From the NCBI GenBank assembly GCA_038380435.1, contig JAWZYU010000004.1:25208001-25272000 (forward strand): a stretch of DNA of 64,000 nucleotides. Reading direction: 5' to 3'. Made by a program: the position numbers and the translations under genes. The notes beneath the pieces are model-generated. The model did no database searches. It saw only the letters and a list, made by a program, of their open reading frames with translations, and was not told the DNA's origin. This DNA is from Ryuthela nishihirai (Eukaryota > Arthropoda > Arachnida > Araneae > Heptathelidae). Positions 44,043 through 54,285 of the stretch are shown piece after piece (within the stretch, counting starts at the first letter, position 1; each line of letters opens with the position of its first letter).

Positions 44043-45450
44043 TTAGGTTGTTGCAAATGAAATGGCTGAATTGTTAGTTGTTGGTTGTTTTACCTCTGAG
44101 TGGCACCTTTTTGCACACAATGGGGTAAATGGCCAGGTCACAAGGACCCCGAGGGCTCAGAGAAGGTTGGGGAAGGCGACCCATTGGAACAGCTGTTGGG
44201 AAACGTATGGTAGCCTCCCATCAAGGCCATCCATTGTGTTTTTTAATGTGTACAGGGTATGGCTCTCTCCCGCAAACAGGGCCATGGCTTAATGTCCCAT
44301 CCGATGGATGATGGCCTTTCCAAGCCCATTAGTGTCCTTTACTGAGTGTGGGCAGGGAGTTTGGCAGAGATAAATTTCAATGCTGACCCAGCTGGGACTT
44401 GAACCTGAGAACTGCAGATTATGAACCTGGCACGCTACCGACTGAGCCACTCTCAACCCCTTGAATTGTTAGTGAAACATTCAACAGCTATAACTCTGTT
44501 AAAATAACTTGATAAAAATATGCATCATCAGGTTCAATACACTTCTGCCACCGTGAATCAAATGCATTTATGCTATTTGCCAAAAATTCTATGAGTTCCT
44601 GGAAGCAATGAATTCTTGGAAGGTGTTTTTAATTGCTGAATGTTTTCCCCACTAAGAAGTGGTAGTCAGTGATAGGTGTGGTGAATACATTGGTTGAGCA
44701 AGAGTTTCATACTGTAACTGATGGAGTTTCCTGACCATTATTTGTGAGATGTGAGGCTGAGTGTTATCATGGAGCAGTAGGACGCCATGTTTGTTGACTG
44801 TGGGCTGCTTCTTGATTAATTTGTCATACATTTTTTTGGAGTTCTGAAAAATATTTCTCTGCATTCATTGCAGACCAGCAAATGATCACCCTACCTTCTT
44901 TGGGTGAAAATTAGGCTTGGGCATGTATTTAGGTGTTTCCTCAACATCCAGCCATTGAGCAGACTGTCAATGATTGTCACACAGGATCCATTTTTCATCA
45001 CATGTAAAACTCTATATGCAAACATGGATCTCTTTGATTTCATGTTAGAAGGAAAGTGCACACTTCAAGTTGACGTGCCTTGTGAGTGTCTGTTAATTCA
45101 TGCGGAGCCATTTTTTCCAATTTTACTTTCCAATGGCTTCCAGGTGTTGGGAAGCTGTTGAATAATGCATGCCTAATTTGCCTGTGATGTCTTGTACAAT
45201 TTGGCATGTGTCAGATTCAATTAAAGCCTTCAATTGATCATTATTAATAATTTCTCAGGTTAACTACATGGCTTATTTTGAATGCTGATGTTGCCTGATT
45301 GAAATTTTCCAAATCAACATTGTGTTGTCCATTCACTATCTGTGCCTTCCCCAAATGCTGCATTGAGTTGCCTCCACAGTGTTGTGTCCCAGTTTAAACT
45401 GACCGTGAATTTGAATCTGATCCATTGCTCCCTTTAAGTTCTTATAATCC
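44043..45450 (-). pseudogene. mariner transposase relic
   Basis: Minus strand: FKLGHNTVEATQ (mariner N-terminal HTH) near 45370-45400, and LLHDNTQPHISQIMVRKLHQL and YETLAQPMYSPHLS near 44680-44790. The HDN.(R/Q)PH block carries the second catalytic Asp. The third-Asp block follows in a shifted frame. The left end AGGTTGTTGCAAATGAAATG resembles mariner terminal repeats; the opposite end is not clear. Interrupted by SINE-2 at 44079. In intron 3. Confidence 0.75.
44079..44461 (-). mobile_element. SINE-2 copy with 12-bp TSD
   Basis: Full-length minus-strand copy flanked by TGAATTGTTAGT (44067-44078 and 44462-44473), inserted near the end of the mariner relic. Confidence 0.9.
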
Positions 45451-45715
45451 ACTAACCAGAAAATCTACTGATGAAATGGCTAGTGTGCTGTTATAAGCAC
45501 TTCATGATTTAATATAATGTATCACAAGTGTCATCTGGTAACGTTTTCAGTCCTCAAAACATTGAAAACTTAATGCATCTGAGAAATTGGCAATTTGATA
45601 TGCACAATCTAATACATACTAGTCAATCTTGTTTTTAGCTTGCCCATCTTCCTTAAACTTTTAGGAAACTATTGACTAATCTCTGATCATGTATATGGTC
45701 AAAAGGATCAATGCC

Positions 45716-46008
45716 TTCTCTCCCTGCATAAGATGCTCCTTAAAAGTGGTTGATGACTCCTTGTCTAACTTCATCATTATTCACATAATCAAAACATCTA
45801 ATATCAAAGCTATTGCACATATTTTGAATAAAAAGCATTGCCTCCTCTTTACAAAGTGTTCTAGTTTCAATACCATAGGACCAAATTATTATATAGCCAA
45901 AATTTGGCCTTAAGGTTAATAGGTTTTTAAAAGCAGCAGCAGTTCTATTGATCTCAAGTTATGCATCCTCTGTGTCTATCACGCACACAACTTCCAAGAT
46001 AATTAACC
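45716..46008 (-). mobile_element. RTE-like LINE internal fragment
   Basis: Matches the reverse-strand block from the LQPPLSSI to GSYVTDTG regions (CATAAGATGCTCC ... CTTCCAAGATAATTA), strongly decayed. Truncated at both ends. Confidence 0.7.
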
Positions 46009-46310
46009 CCCTAGTGCCCAGCCTGAAAAAATGGAATATAAACACAGACCTAGTTATTTTTTCACTGTGCTTAACCAAAAAAAAATAACTAGAACTTTTT
46101 TTGCCAAATAACTAATGAACTGAGATAGGTCATGTTACATACCAAATTAAGTAGCATTTAATTCTAGATTTTATGAATATAAAATATTTAATGAAATGAG
46201 AAGTGTATTAATTTTAACAAGACTTTTTTGGAGTAATATAGTAAAAGCAAAGAATGGCAACATTAATAAAAATTGAAAACAAACTAATGAACAAAATATT
46301 TGTGAATGGT
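46008..46310 (+). repeat. repeat unit A, copy 1
   Basis: CCCCTAGTGCCCAGCCTGAAAA ... GAACTTTTTTTGCC ... AGCATTTAATTC ... AAAATATTTAA ... recurs at 47395-47670 on the other side of the LINE 5'-region copy, and partly at 47870-47960. Confidence 0.65.
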
Positions 46311-47394
46311 AGCTAGGTATACAAGTGGAAGGAGAACTGTGTAGTAATCATCTGTGATTAGCACATGGTTTCATTCATCACATAGGTTTCATAACCTAGA
46401 ATGCACAGAACTGGCCAGGCCTAACCCCTAAAGTCTGACCCTATATTCTTCTGGTGCAACCTGTTAGTACTTTTCAAAAGAGAGATATTTTCTGGAAAGG
46501 AACAGAAGGGGAGGGCTGCCAGATCAGTACCACCTATTGATGTAGACTAGGGGTTCTCAACGTGGGGTATGCCATAAAATTTTTTGGGGTACACCATGAG
46601 AGCTCAAAAGTCACTAGATATATGTTATATATATATATGTTTTATTTTATTCCCATTGTTATACTATAACTATAATTTTATTTATCTATACAAGGAGTTC
46701 CGTCCCATGGCCGAGTGGTTAGCGCGCTTGCTACTGATCTAAGGGACCTGGGTTCGAGCCCCGGGTAAGGCATGGCTGTTTGTGTCGTTTTTCTGCTGAG
46801 GTCCTGCCATCCTCTCAGACCTTCTACTATGGCATATAAACTGACAGGCTCCTGTCAGACCTGTGTGGCAAGCAGCTGCTTGAGGGGGTATTTATTTGTT
46901 TATTTATTTATTTTATACAAGAAGTATGCCAGTTACATACACATTTGCAGGGGATATGTGAAACATAAAATGACCACTGATCTAGATTACTAATGGCCAT
47001 GTTTTCTTTATTCCCTATCCTGCTGAGGAGTGGGCAACTTCACAGGGCCTTCATGCCGACCACTTCTATTGACGGAATGTGCAATGGCTTTGAGTATGAC
47101 TGGCAATCTTCTGTTGAAGTAAAATCTGCAGCTGTCTATTCTGTTTGTAGTGAGCAGTGAGCAGTTTGTGTGTCAACAATGCACAGGATACCTTATATCA
47201 ACTAGTGGATAGTCCTGATCAAATGCCATTGTGCAGGTACCTGAACCTTTGCTTCTGTGGGCATTGCCAAACCTATACTGGAGGAAATTCTCAGTAGCAT
47301 AGGTTTCTTTAGTTTTTAGCAGTGGAAGAACAGGTCTTTGCCCCATGGCTGCAATTAGGGGGCTGTTTGATACTGTTGGCTCTCAATAAACACA
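46310..47394 (+). mobile_element. RTE-like LINE 5' region copy
   Basis: Colinear with 10147-11282 but without the Tigger-like MITE, giving that MITE's empty site. It carries a SINE-1 at 46699. It stops before any endonuclease sequence. Confidence 0.7.
46699..46913 (+). mobile_element. SINE-1, best full-length reference copy
   Basis: Head GTCCCATGGCCGAGTGGTTA (Ser/Leu-like box A), box B GGTTCGAGCCCC, a central palindrome CTGACAGG/CCTGTCAG, 3' end GCAGCTGCTTGAGGGGG and a (TATT)n tail. Flanked by TATACAAGGAGT (46687-46698) and TATACAAGAAGT (46914-46925), a 12-bp duplication with one mismatch. Confidence 0.95.
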
Positions 47395-47960
47395 GTTTCT
47401 TCAACCCATCAAGTGCCAAGCCTGAAAAGTGGGTTTGTAATTACAGAACAAGCTATTTCTGCACTGTAATCAGCCAAAACATTAATTGTAGAACTTTTTT
47501 TACCACATAACAAATGAAAGCAGTTATGGCATGTTATGTGCTAAAATTAATCAGCATTTAATTCTTCATTTTATGAAATTAAAATATTTAACAAAAAAAG
47601 CCAAGTTTAATTCTAATAGGGCATTTTTAGAGTCATGTAGTAAAAAAATGCATCTGTCAATGCAAATAAAAAATTATTAAAAAGTTATAGACAAGTAATT
47701 ATAATGCATATCAATAGAAGGGCTATTTATTTCTGAATAAGAGGAAAACAAATTTTTAACTTCAAATAAGAAAATTACTCTCTTTTTCTGAGTTTTTTCT
47801 TGGTACTATGAGAAAAGTCCATGCATTTCACCAACTGTACAGTGTCAAATAAACAAGTCATCTTTAGAATTTAAAACAACTAATTAACAGAAATAGGTCA
47901 TGTTATATACCAAATTAAAACAAAATTTAATCTTGCATGATATCTAACTGTATCACATTT
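47395..47960 (+). repeat. repeat unit A, copies 2 and 3
   Basis: AACCCATCAAGTGCCAAGCCTGAAAA ... (47395-47670), then a partial copy around ACAGAAATAGGTCATGTTATATACC (47870-47960). Confidence 0.6.
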
Positions 47961-48152
47961 TAAAATTAATTATTCTTGAGGTGGTCATTACAACTGTTTT
48001 CATAATCCAAGGCAATTGCCTCCTGCGCAATATCCCAATTAAAACTATTCTATTTTCTAAACCTTAAATCCTACTTTACAAGCAAAGGTGATGAAGGACA
48101 AGAAAACATATTACCAGTTCTGAATCTAGATAATGGCTGGCACAGACAATAG

Positions 48153-48677
48153 TTGCATCCAGATGCTACTCTGCATAGGTTACTGCTGTTAAGTTTCACC
48201 TTTTTGAAGTTAATGCTCTTGGACTCTGAAACACACTCAAGAGCATTTAAAAAATATTTAACGCACATTCAACAGAAATCAACATTAAAAAGTTTAATTG
48301 TAAAAAGCATTAAAATTCCAAAAGACTTTACTGCATGTTTCACCCCCATCTGTTCTTGGGGTTTCCTCAGGTATGATTGCAGTGAGATGGTGACTGCTGT
48401 TATTTATACGAGTCTCTCTAGCACATTTTCATTGGTATGTGGAACTCATGAGGTGGATTGCTCATGCAGCAGGAGGTTCCATTGCTACAGGCAGGATATG
48501 AATCTTTGTATTGCACAGTGTGTCTCTGCAAAGTATCATTATGGTTTTGGCATACTGCAGTTAAAATTTATTTGTGGGTATTATTGGTTTATATTGAATT
48601 TTATTTACTTTAATATTTTATCAAGTATTGTTTGTGTAAGTGCTGTGTTAGGTTTTTTATGCTTAATGCCACTCTGA
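48153..48677 (+). other. 174-codon ORF, unrecognised, in intron 3
   Basis: Longest otherwise unexplained frame in the intron. It starts MHPDATLHRLLLLSFTF, is Cys-rich in the middle (VDCSCSRRFHCYRQDMNLC) and has a hydrophobic C-terminal third (FILNFIYFNILSSIVCVSAVLGF). No family match recognised and no splice or poly(A) context. Probably chance or TE debris. Confidence 0.2.
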
Positions 48678-48908
48678 TGTTCCATCATGCATTGCTCATA
48701 AGTACGGTAGGTTTTTTCCTATGTAATTATTTTTTCCTTCTAACTTGTTTTGAGGATCTGGAATATTTATATTATATACACCCCTTGTAGCTACTAATTT
48801 ATTCCTATCATTAATTAGTAATTTTTTTATACTATTTAATAGTGTATACGGTAATTTTATTTCATATTTTTTTTTAAATATGTTACTTAATGTTTTAGTG
48901 ATCCCAGT

Positions 48909-48966
48909 TGTGTATGGAAAACTATGTGCATATTTTATAGTAATTGCACATAGTTTTCCATACACA
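48909..48966. repeat. perfect 22-bp inverted repeat (hairpin)
   Basis: 48909-48930 is the exact reverse complement of 48945-48966 (core GGAAAACTATGTGCA), with a 14-nt loop. It sits at the broken 5' edge of LTR copy B. Confidence 0.9.
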
Positions 48967-49625
48967 CCCAATCGGAGTTGCACATATGAGCAACTCTGAT
49001 TTTTGTTTGATTGCCACTAATGCATGTGGAAGGATACCCCCCCCCCTCCCTCTTATGTCCTAGCTAGTGCAAGCACACATTCATCAAATTATGCAAATGT
49101 GACTTTCCCAGCATGTAACACACGTGTCAGTTGCATGCCACTTCCAAAGTAAGTGACTTTAGGTCATGGTGGCACTATAGATAGTGAGTTAGCAGTAGTG
49201 ATATGAACAGTAGCAGTTAGCAGTAGCGATATGAGCATTAGCAGTACAGTGAGGAGCAGTTTTGTTGCTGAGCACTTCCTTCTATAAAAAATATCTCAGC
49301 AACTAACTGTTTACTTAAGCTGTAGCTTGAGTGAACAGTTAGTTGCTGAAATATTTTTGTAGAAGGAAGTGTACATTTTGGTGAGAAGCTAGATTTTTGA
49401 ATAAACATTATTTGCTTTATGAAATAGTTTTGACTTTTTTTTTCTCTTGAAGAGTTTGTTGACATTTGGTTAATGTTAATTATTTATTGGGCAATCACTA
49501 ATTAAAGTTCTTTTCTGCAGCAACATCACTAATAAATATTAGAAAAGAACCCTCATTTAATTTAATTGGCAAGAGAAATTGCCTGGTGCCTGAGTTATTC
49601 GTCACATGCATTTTGGAACGTTACA
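48967..49625 (+). mobile_element. LTR copy B, 5'-truncated
   Basis: Follows the solo LTR order from GATTGCCACTAA through ATGCAAATGTG, TTTTGGTGAG, AATAAACATT, TTTTTTCTCTTGA, TTAAAGTTCTTTT, AAAAGAACCC, TTGGCAAG, GCCTGGTGCCTGAG, to GTTACA at 49620-49625. The first 140 bp or so are missing. In intron 3. Confidence 0.8.
49271..49371. repeat. long imperfect hairpin inside LTR copy B
   Basis: Arms of about 48-50 nt: CACTTCCTTCTATAAAAAAT ... AACTAACTGTT, mirrored by AACAGTTAGTT ... ATTTTTGTAGAAGGAAGTG, with a two-base turn at AAGCT-GT-AGCTT. Only one arm's sequence has a counterpart in LTR copies A and C. Confidence 0.85.
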
Positions 49626-50146
49626 GAAGCCCTGCAGGTGTATTACAGAAGCCCTGCATTTTGGAACGTTACAGAAGCCTGCCAGGTGGGGTGAACGTTG
49701 CTGATGTTGAATGTTTCAGGACTTAGATTTTAGAAGGCTTTTTTTTTTAATTTTAGGATATTAAATGTTTAATATAGTGATAGCATGTATTAAGCTAAAG
49801 CTTCTTGAACATAAAACTAACTACAACATGGTTAATAGGAGGATACAATTAAGACTTGCTGTACCCATTGTTATCAAGGGTTAAAGAACTGAAATGTAAG
49901 AGTAGTGTCTATATCTTTGATGAAATAAATCAACTGGTATATGATATTGCAAAATATCAGTGATATCACCCTGAGATTGTTGCAGCAGCACCTATAAGGA
50001 TGACTATTGGCCAATAGTGCCGAAGGCTCGGCTAACAACATCGACAACAAAACTGTTTGAGCCAGCCATAAGACATTCAAGAAGACATCAAAGCATGGCA
50101 ACATAGATGACAATCACAGCATTACCTGGTGCTCTTTGGTGTTGGT

Positions 50147-50370
50147 AAATCAATAAATATTTTGCGAAAAACATTTTCATCGACATACGCCAATGGTTGG
50201 CCTGAAAATCTCGGTGGTAGAGTTTAGTCTTAAAATTAGTGGAAAAAAAGACAGATCTGGCATTAGTTCAACTGGAAGAATACTCTGGCATGTTTCTGGA
50301 GAGATGCGGGTTCAAATCCTGTATGTCAGCAAAAAAATTTTCTGCAAAATATTTATTGATTTATCAAAGC
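50147..50370. repeat. inverted-end element with tRNA-like core
   Basis: Left arm AAATCAATAAATATTTTGC...GACATACG and right arm GTATGTC...GCAAAATATTTATTGATTT are inverted repeats of about 45 nt. The interior has AAAATTAGTGGAAAAA and a box-B-like GCGGGTTCAAATCC on plus. It shares the interior order with 51514-51854, so it is one family. Confidence 0.7.
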
Positions 50371-50530
50371 ATGGTAATATAATACTTTGGAACTTTTTAA
50401 AAATTAAAAGTCTCCTTAAGTAAATATATTAAATGAGTTGTTAGTTTCATGAACAAATGGAATTGGTATTTTTTAAAATATAGCAGCATATAGGAATATG
50501 ATTTCATTTGATAATGTGGCTTTATTTCAG

Positions 50531-50570
50531 ATATGAGCAATAATGGGGAAGATGGATTTCATATTCCAAG
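50531..50570 (+). CDS. ZNF830: ZNF830-like gene, exon 4
   Basis: 40-nt exon between TTTATTTCAG and donor GTAATC. It enters in phase 1 (exon 3's G plus AT gives Asp) and encodes MSNNGEDGFHIP plus two bases (AG), ending phase 2. Exon 5 supplies A, giving Arg. Length and phase join exons 3 and 5 exactly, which is the main support; the short sequence itself has no family signature. Confidence 0.65.
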
Positions 50571-50579
50571 GTAATCATT

Positions 50580-51510
50580 ACTTTCCTGTTGTATGAATGT
50601 AATATAATGCATGTTTTCATGTTTATAAATTTAATTATATCTGATAGAATATACACAAATATATCCTTTTTGATATTTAGGCTCAGCATATGTGAAAGTT
50701 AAATTCATGATTTATTACAGCAACCAAAAAACCAATAAAATTCAGCAAAATCCTGATTTAATGGGAAAATGGCCTTTGGGAAAATTTCCTTTAATATACT
50801 AAATCAAGGTTTTCACTAAATGGGGTTTATGCAAAACTACATTAAGAAATTATTCATCTCCTTATAAAGCATTTTGTATATAATTGTGATAAATTTATTT
50901 CTTCACATAAAGTATTAAAAATATTAAAGAAATTGTTCCTACACAAATAAATATGATTTCATCAGTATTAAATTCACAGAATTACCCATTGACATAGAAT
51001 TCCTTTACATTTGCAAAATAATTATAAAACAATAACAGATTGATTAAAATTTTTTAAATTGTTTATCTACAATAATTTTTATAAATTATAACAATAATGA
51101 AATTTTTTTGATAATACATGTGAAATAAAAATTTAACGCAATAAAAATACAAGACTCAAAAATCAAGGGTATTACCAAATGCCTGTTTTTCAAAATAATT
51201 ATGGAAAAATGTACCTCTAAATATCAATTACCACTTATATTTAATGCTATCCCAAGGGAAATACTAAATATAGATTCATTTTGCAGACTCAAAACTGAAT
51301 TGAAAATATATTGAGGAAAATCAAATTAGGTGATTATTATATATGGTATTTTGTGAATTATATTTGATGTATATCATTTTCATAGCTGAATGACTGTTTA
51401 ATTTATTCACTTCCCTGCAGATAAACTATTTAGTTTTATGGATCAATTGTAAATGTGCCGTGTTCTTTACTTATGAATAAAAGCCAGCTTATGAAAAAAA
51501 AAAAAATGCA
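50580..51510. other. AT-rich intron sequence
   Basis: Intron between exons 4 and 5; nothing recognised before the foldback at 51514. Confidence 0.4.
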
Positions 51511-51513
51511 AAA

Positions 51514-51854
51514 AATACTTTTGGGGAAAAATGAGTTTCACTGATGAGTAGGACTTGAGCCCATATCTTCCAGTTACATGCCAATGTTCTAGACTACTAA
51601 ATTTTTACTGTCTAGTTCCTTTCTCCACTAATTGTGACTTTAAATCTTCTCGATTTTCTTGACCTTGTTGCCAGTGGTGCCATCTATGATTTTCCAATAT
51701 TGCTCAGAATAAGTTAATGGGAAAAAATCAGATTTAAAATTGCAATTAGCAGAGAAATGAACTGTAATGTTTAGTGGTCTAGAACACCTGGTATGTAATT
51801 TGGAGATGGGTTCATCTCCCACTCATTGGTGACTGTCTTCCCCCAAAAGTATTT
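51514..51854. repeat. large foldback with tRNA-like arms
   Basis: Arms of about 140 nt (51514-51656 and 51715-51854), imperfectly inverted, around a 58-nt centre. Outer ends AAATACTTTTGGGG / CCCCAAAAGTATTT. Each arm contains TAGTGGTCTAGAACA (box-A-like), GGCATGTAACTGG-type loop (TGT, Thr-like) and GGGTTCA..TCC (box-B-like). Confidence 0.8.
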
Positions 51855-51959
51855 CTTGTTTTCTGTGTCAACAGGTAATTCTGTATATTTACTGTTGAGT
51901 AATTCTTTAATAATGTTTTAGCATGTGTGACATCCTTATTAACACCTGAACAATATGTG

Positions 51960-52150
51960 AAAGTTGCCATTCCCAATTGTAAATGGCACTATTGGAGACA
52001 AGGCCAGGAAAACCAGGAAATTTTATAGTCAAAATTAGTGGAGAAATGAACTAACTGGTGATAGTCTAGTGATTTAGAACACCTACCATGTAACTGGGGG
52101 AAGTGGGTTTTATTTCTACTAATTGGTGAAACTCATTTTTTGTATACAAT
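51960..52150 (+). repeat. single-arm copy of the foldback family
   Basis: GGCACTATTGGAGACAAGGCC ... AAAATTAGTGGAGAAATGAACT ... TAGAACACCTACCATGTAACTGG ... GGGTTTTATTTC ... GGTGAAACTCATTTTTTG. It reproduces one arm plus centre of 51514-51854 in plus orientation, showing the basic unit is a monomer. Confidence 0.7.
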
Positions 52151-52344
52151 TACATAATCAACAATATTAATTTAATATCCATTATAACTGACTAGAAATA
52201 AGCACAACGTGAGTGTAATTTTCTTTCCCAAATATCTGTATCAGTCATCTGTAAAGAGATTATATATGAATGAAAATTTAATATTTGGTGGAATCCACAG
52301 ACGAGAATAAATTGCTGTGTTTTGGATCAGTAACATATCCAAGA

Positions 52345-52708
52345 TTGGGTTGTGTGCAAAGGGGAATATTGTTTACCTCTAAGCTGTACTTTTTTTTGCA
52401 GAGAATGGGTTAAATGGCCAGGTCATAAGGGTTCAGATAAGGTTGTGGAAAGGGGAGCCACTGAACAGCTATTAGGAGACTGAAGCCTATCAAGGCCATT
52501 TAGTGCATTCTTTAACCTGCACAGGTATGGTTTAACATATTATCTGGCAGATGACAGCCTTTACAAGTCCATTGGTGTCTCATTTTTGACTAAGGGCCAG
52601 GTGGGTGCTTAGTGGAGATAAATCTTAATGCTAGCATAGTGGGACTTGAATCCACAAACTGCAGATTACAAGCCTGGCATGCTACTGACTGAACCAACTC
52701 CACTCCAA
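52345..52708 (-). mobile_element. SINE-2 copy, diverged
   Basis: Minus-strand, from TTGTTTACCTCTAAGC to GCATGCTACTGACTGAACCAAC; many substitutions. Confidence 0.8.
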
Positions 52709-53212
52709 GGTGTGTGTGTGGAGTTATTCACTTATAAACTTCTACCTTGTGGGCTTGATAAAATATTTTTTAAGACTGTTGCTGAAATTCAGACTTGTGC
52801 ATGAAAGAGCCCCCCCCCCCACACACACACACATACCTACTACCCATTTGTCTTTCTGGCTATGCCACTGGCTGGGATGCTTGGATTTATTTTAATTTCA
52901 TGGATGATATTTCAGTTTTTCATGTTTACCGCTTCTTTTTATAGCCATAGTGAGCAAGTGTACAAAGCACACCACCTCAGTTGAAAATCAAAGTACCTAT
53001 GATGCTACTAGCTGCATGGAAGCCGTGCATTTTCAGTATGTGATTCCACTTGCCAATGGTTATGGTTAAACAGTAATTTTCAGCATAGAGAGATATATAA
53101 ACTTCATGATGTTATTTGGTAGTGGATAACACATTGCCTTTAAGTGACACTGATATTATATACTTCTTATAGAACAATTTATATCATTAAATAGAGAATT
53201 TTCATGATTATC

Positions 53213-53300
53213 AGTGACTGGTAGCTTAGTAATCAGAGCACTTGACACATTGAGAGGTTGTTGGTTCATATCCCCACCTAGCTCAAGACAATTTTCCTCT
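53213..53300 (+). mobile_element. SINE-3 tRNA-like module
   Basis: GTGACTGGTAGCTTAGTAATC ... GGTTGTTGGTTCATATCC ... GCTCAAGACAATTTT, the same order as 13051-13138 on the opposite strand. Confidence 0.65.
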
Positions 53301-53503
53301 AAATTTAATATTGATGTGAAAGAGTGACTTTATGACTTTCAACTGAAGAAACGTCAAAAAATTTATTAAGTAACATTTTATCTTCCCTTATAGATTAAAG
53401 AAGTACTGTGTTCAGAGAGGTTAAGCTTTAGTAATAATACCTTAAATTGTATTTTATGTAAATTTGTGTTTTGCAATTAGGAGGATTTTCTTATCTCCCT
53501 AAT

Positions 53504-53743
53504 GGAAAGGCTGCCGTCCATCAGATGGGACGTTAAGCCGTGGCCCCGTGTGCGGGAGAGCCATACTCTGTGCACATTAAAGAGCACGCTGGATGGCCTT
53601 GACGAGAGGCTATCATGTCTCCCAACAGTTGTTCCAGTGGGTCCCCTCCCCCAACCTTCTCTGAGCCTTCGGGGTCCATGTGACCTGGCCATTTAGCCCA
53701 TGGTGTGCAAAAAAGTGCTTCTCAGAGGTAAAACAACCCAACC
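53504..53743 (+). mobile_element. SINE-2 copy, 5'-truncated, 14-bp TSD
   Basis: Plus strand, lacking the tRNA head; it ends GAGGTAAAACAACCCAAC. Flanked by the perfect direct repeat CTTATCTCCCTAAT (53490-53503 and 53744-53757). Well preserved, so relatively young. Confidence 0.9.
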
Positions 53744-54285
53744 CTTATCTCCCTAATATGGACTTGGGATAGCAAGTAGCCAATCCAAGCTGCTAATTTT
53801 CTCTGATTGCCGTTATGCCATTTTTCAGTTATTTTGTAGAGTCAGACATTTAGCATGTGAGTGTAAAATATTGTTTCTACACATTATCTTCTGTTCCTAG
53901 AATTAGAAACTTTGAATTTTGCAATCATTATCTGTTTAAGAGAAAGCCTAATTTTCCTTCTATCAGTTGTGCAGCTTGCAATAAGTTATCACTGTATGTT
54001 TGCAGATATTCATAGGTTTTTGAAATAGGGAGGTGGAACCAAAATTATCCATTGAATTTTTATGACAAATGGTGGGGAGGGACACAAGCAACATAAGAAA
54101 AATGTATATGTATATCTTTTTTATTTTTCTGCTGTTTAATAGTAGTTTAAAAATGTAATATATTTGATTCATATGCTTTGCATGAGGAATTACATAATCA
54201 ACAATATTAAATTAATATCCTTTAAATTTATCAGTAACAGTTCATGTTTTTATCAAATAATATGTATTTAACATAAACAAAATCC

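Noticed and set aside
48153..48677. 174-codon ORF as a nested gene
   Set aside because: No domain, splice or poly(A) context, and it lies in repeat-rich intron; kept only as a low-confidence note.
49010..49040. C-run and other homopolymers as possible CRISPR or regulatory sites
   Set aside because: Simple low-complexity tracts in a eukaryotic intron; no regular repeat-spacer pattern anywhere in the window.
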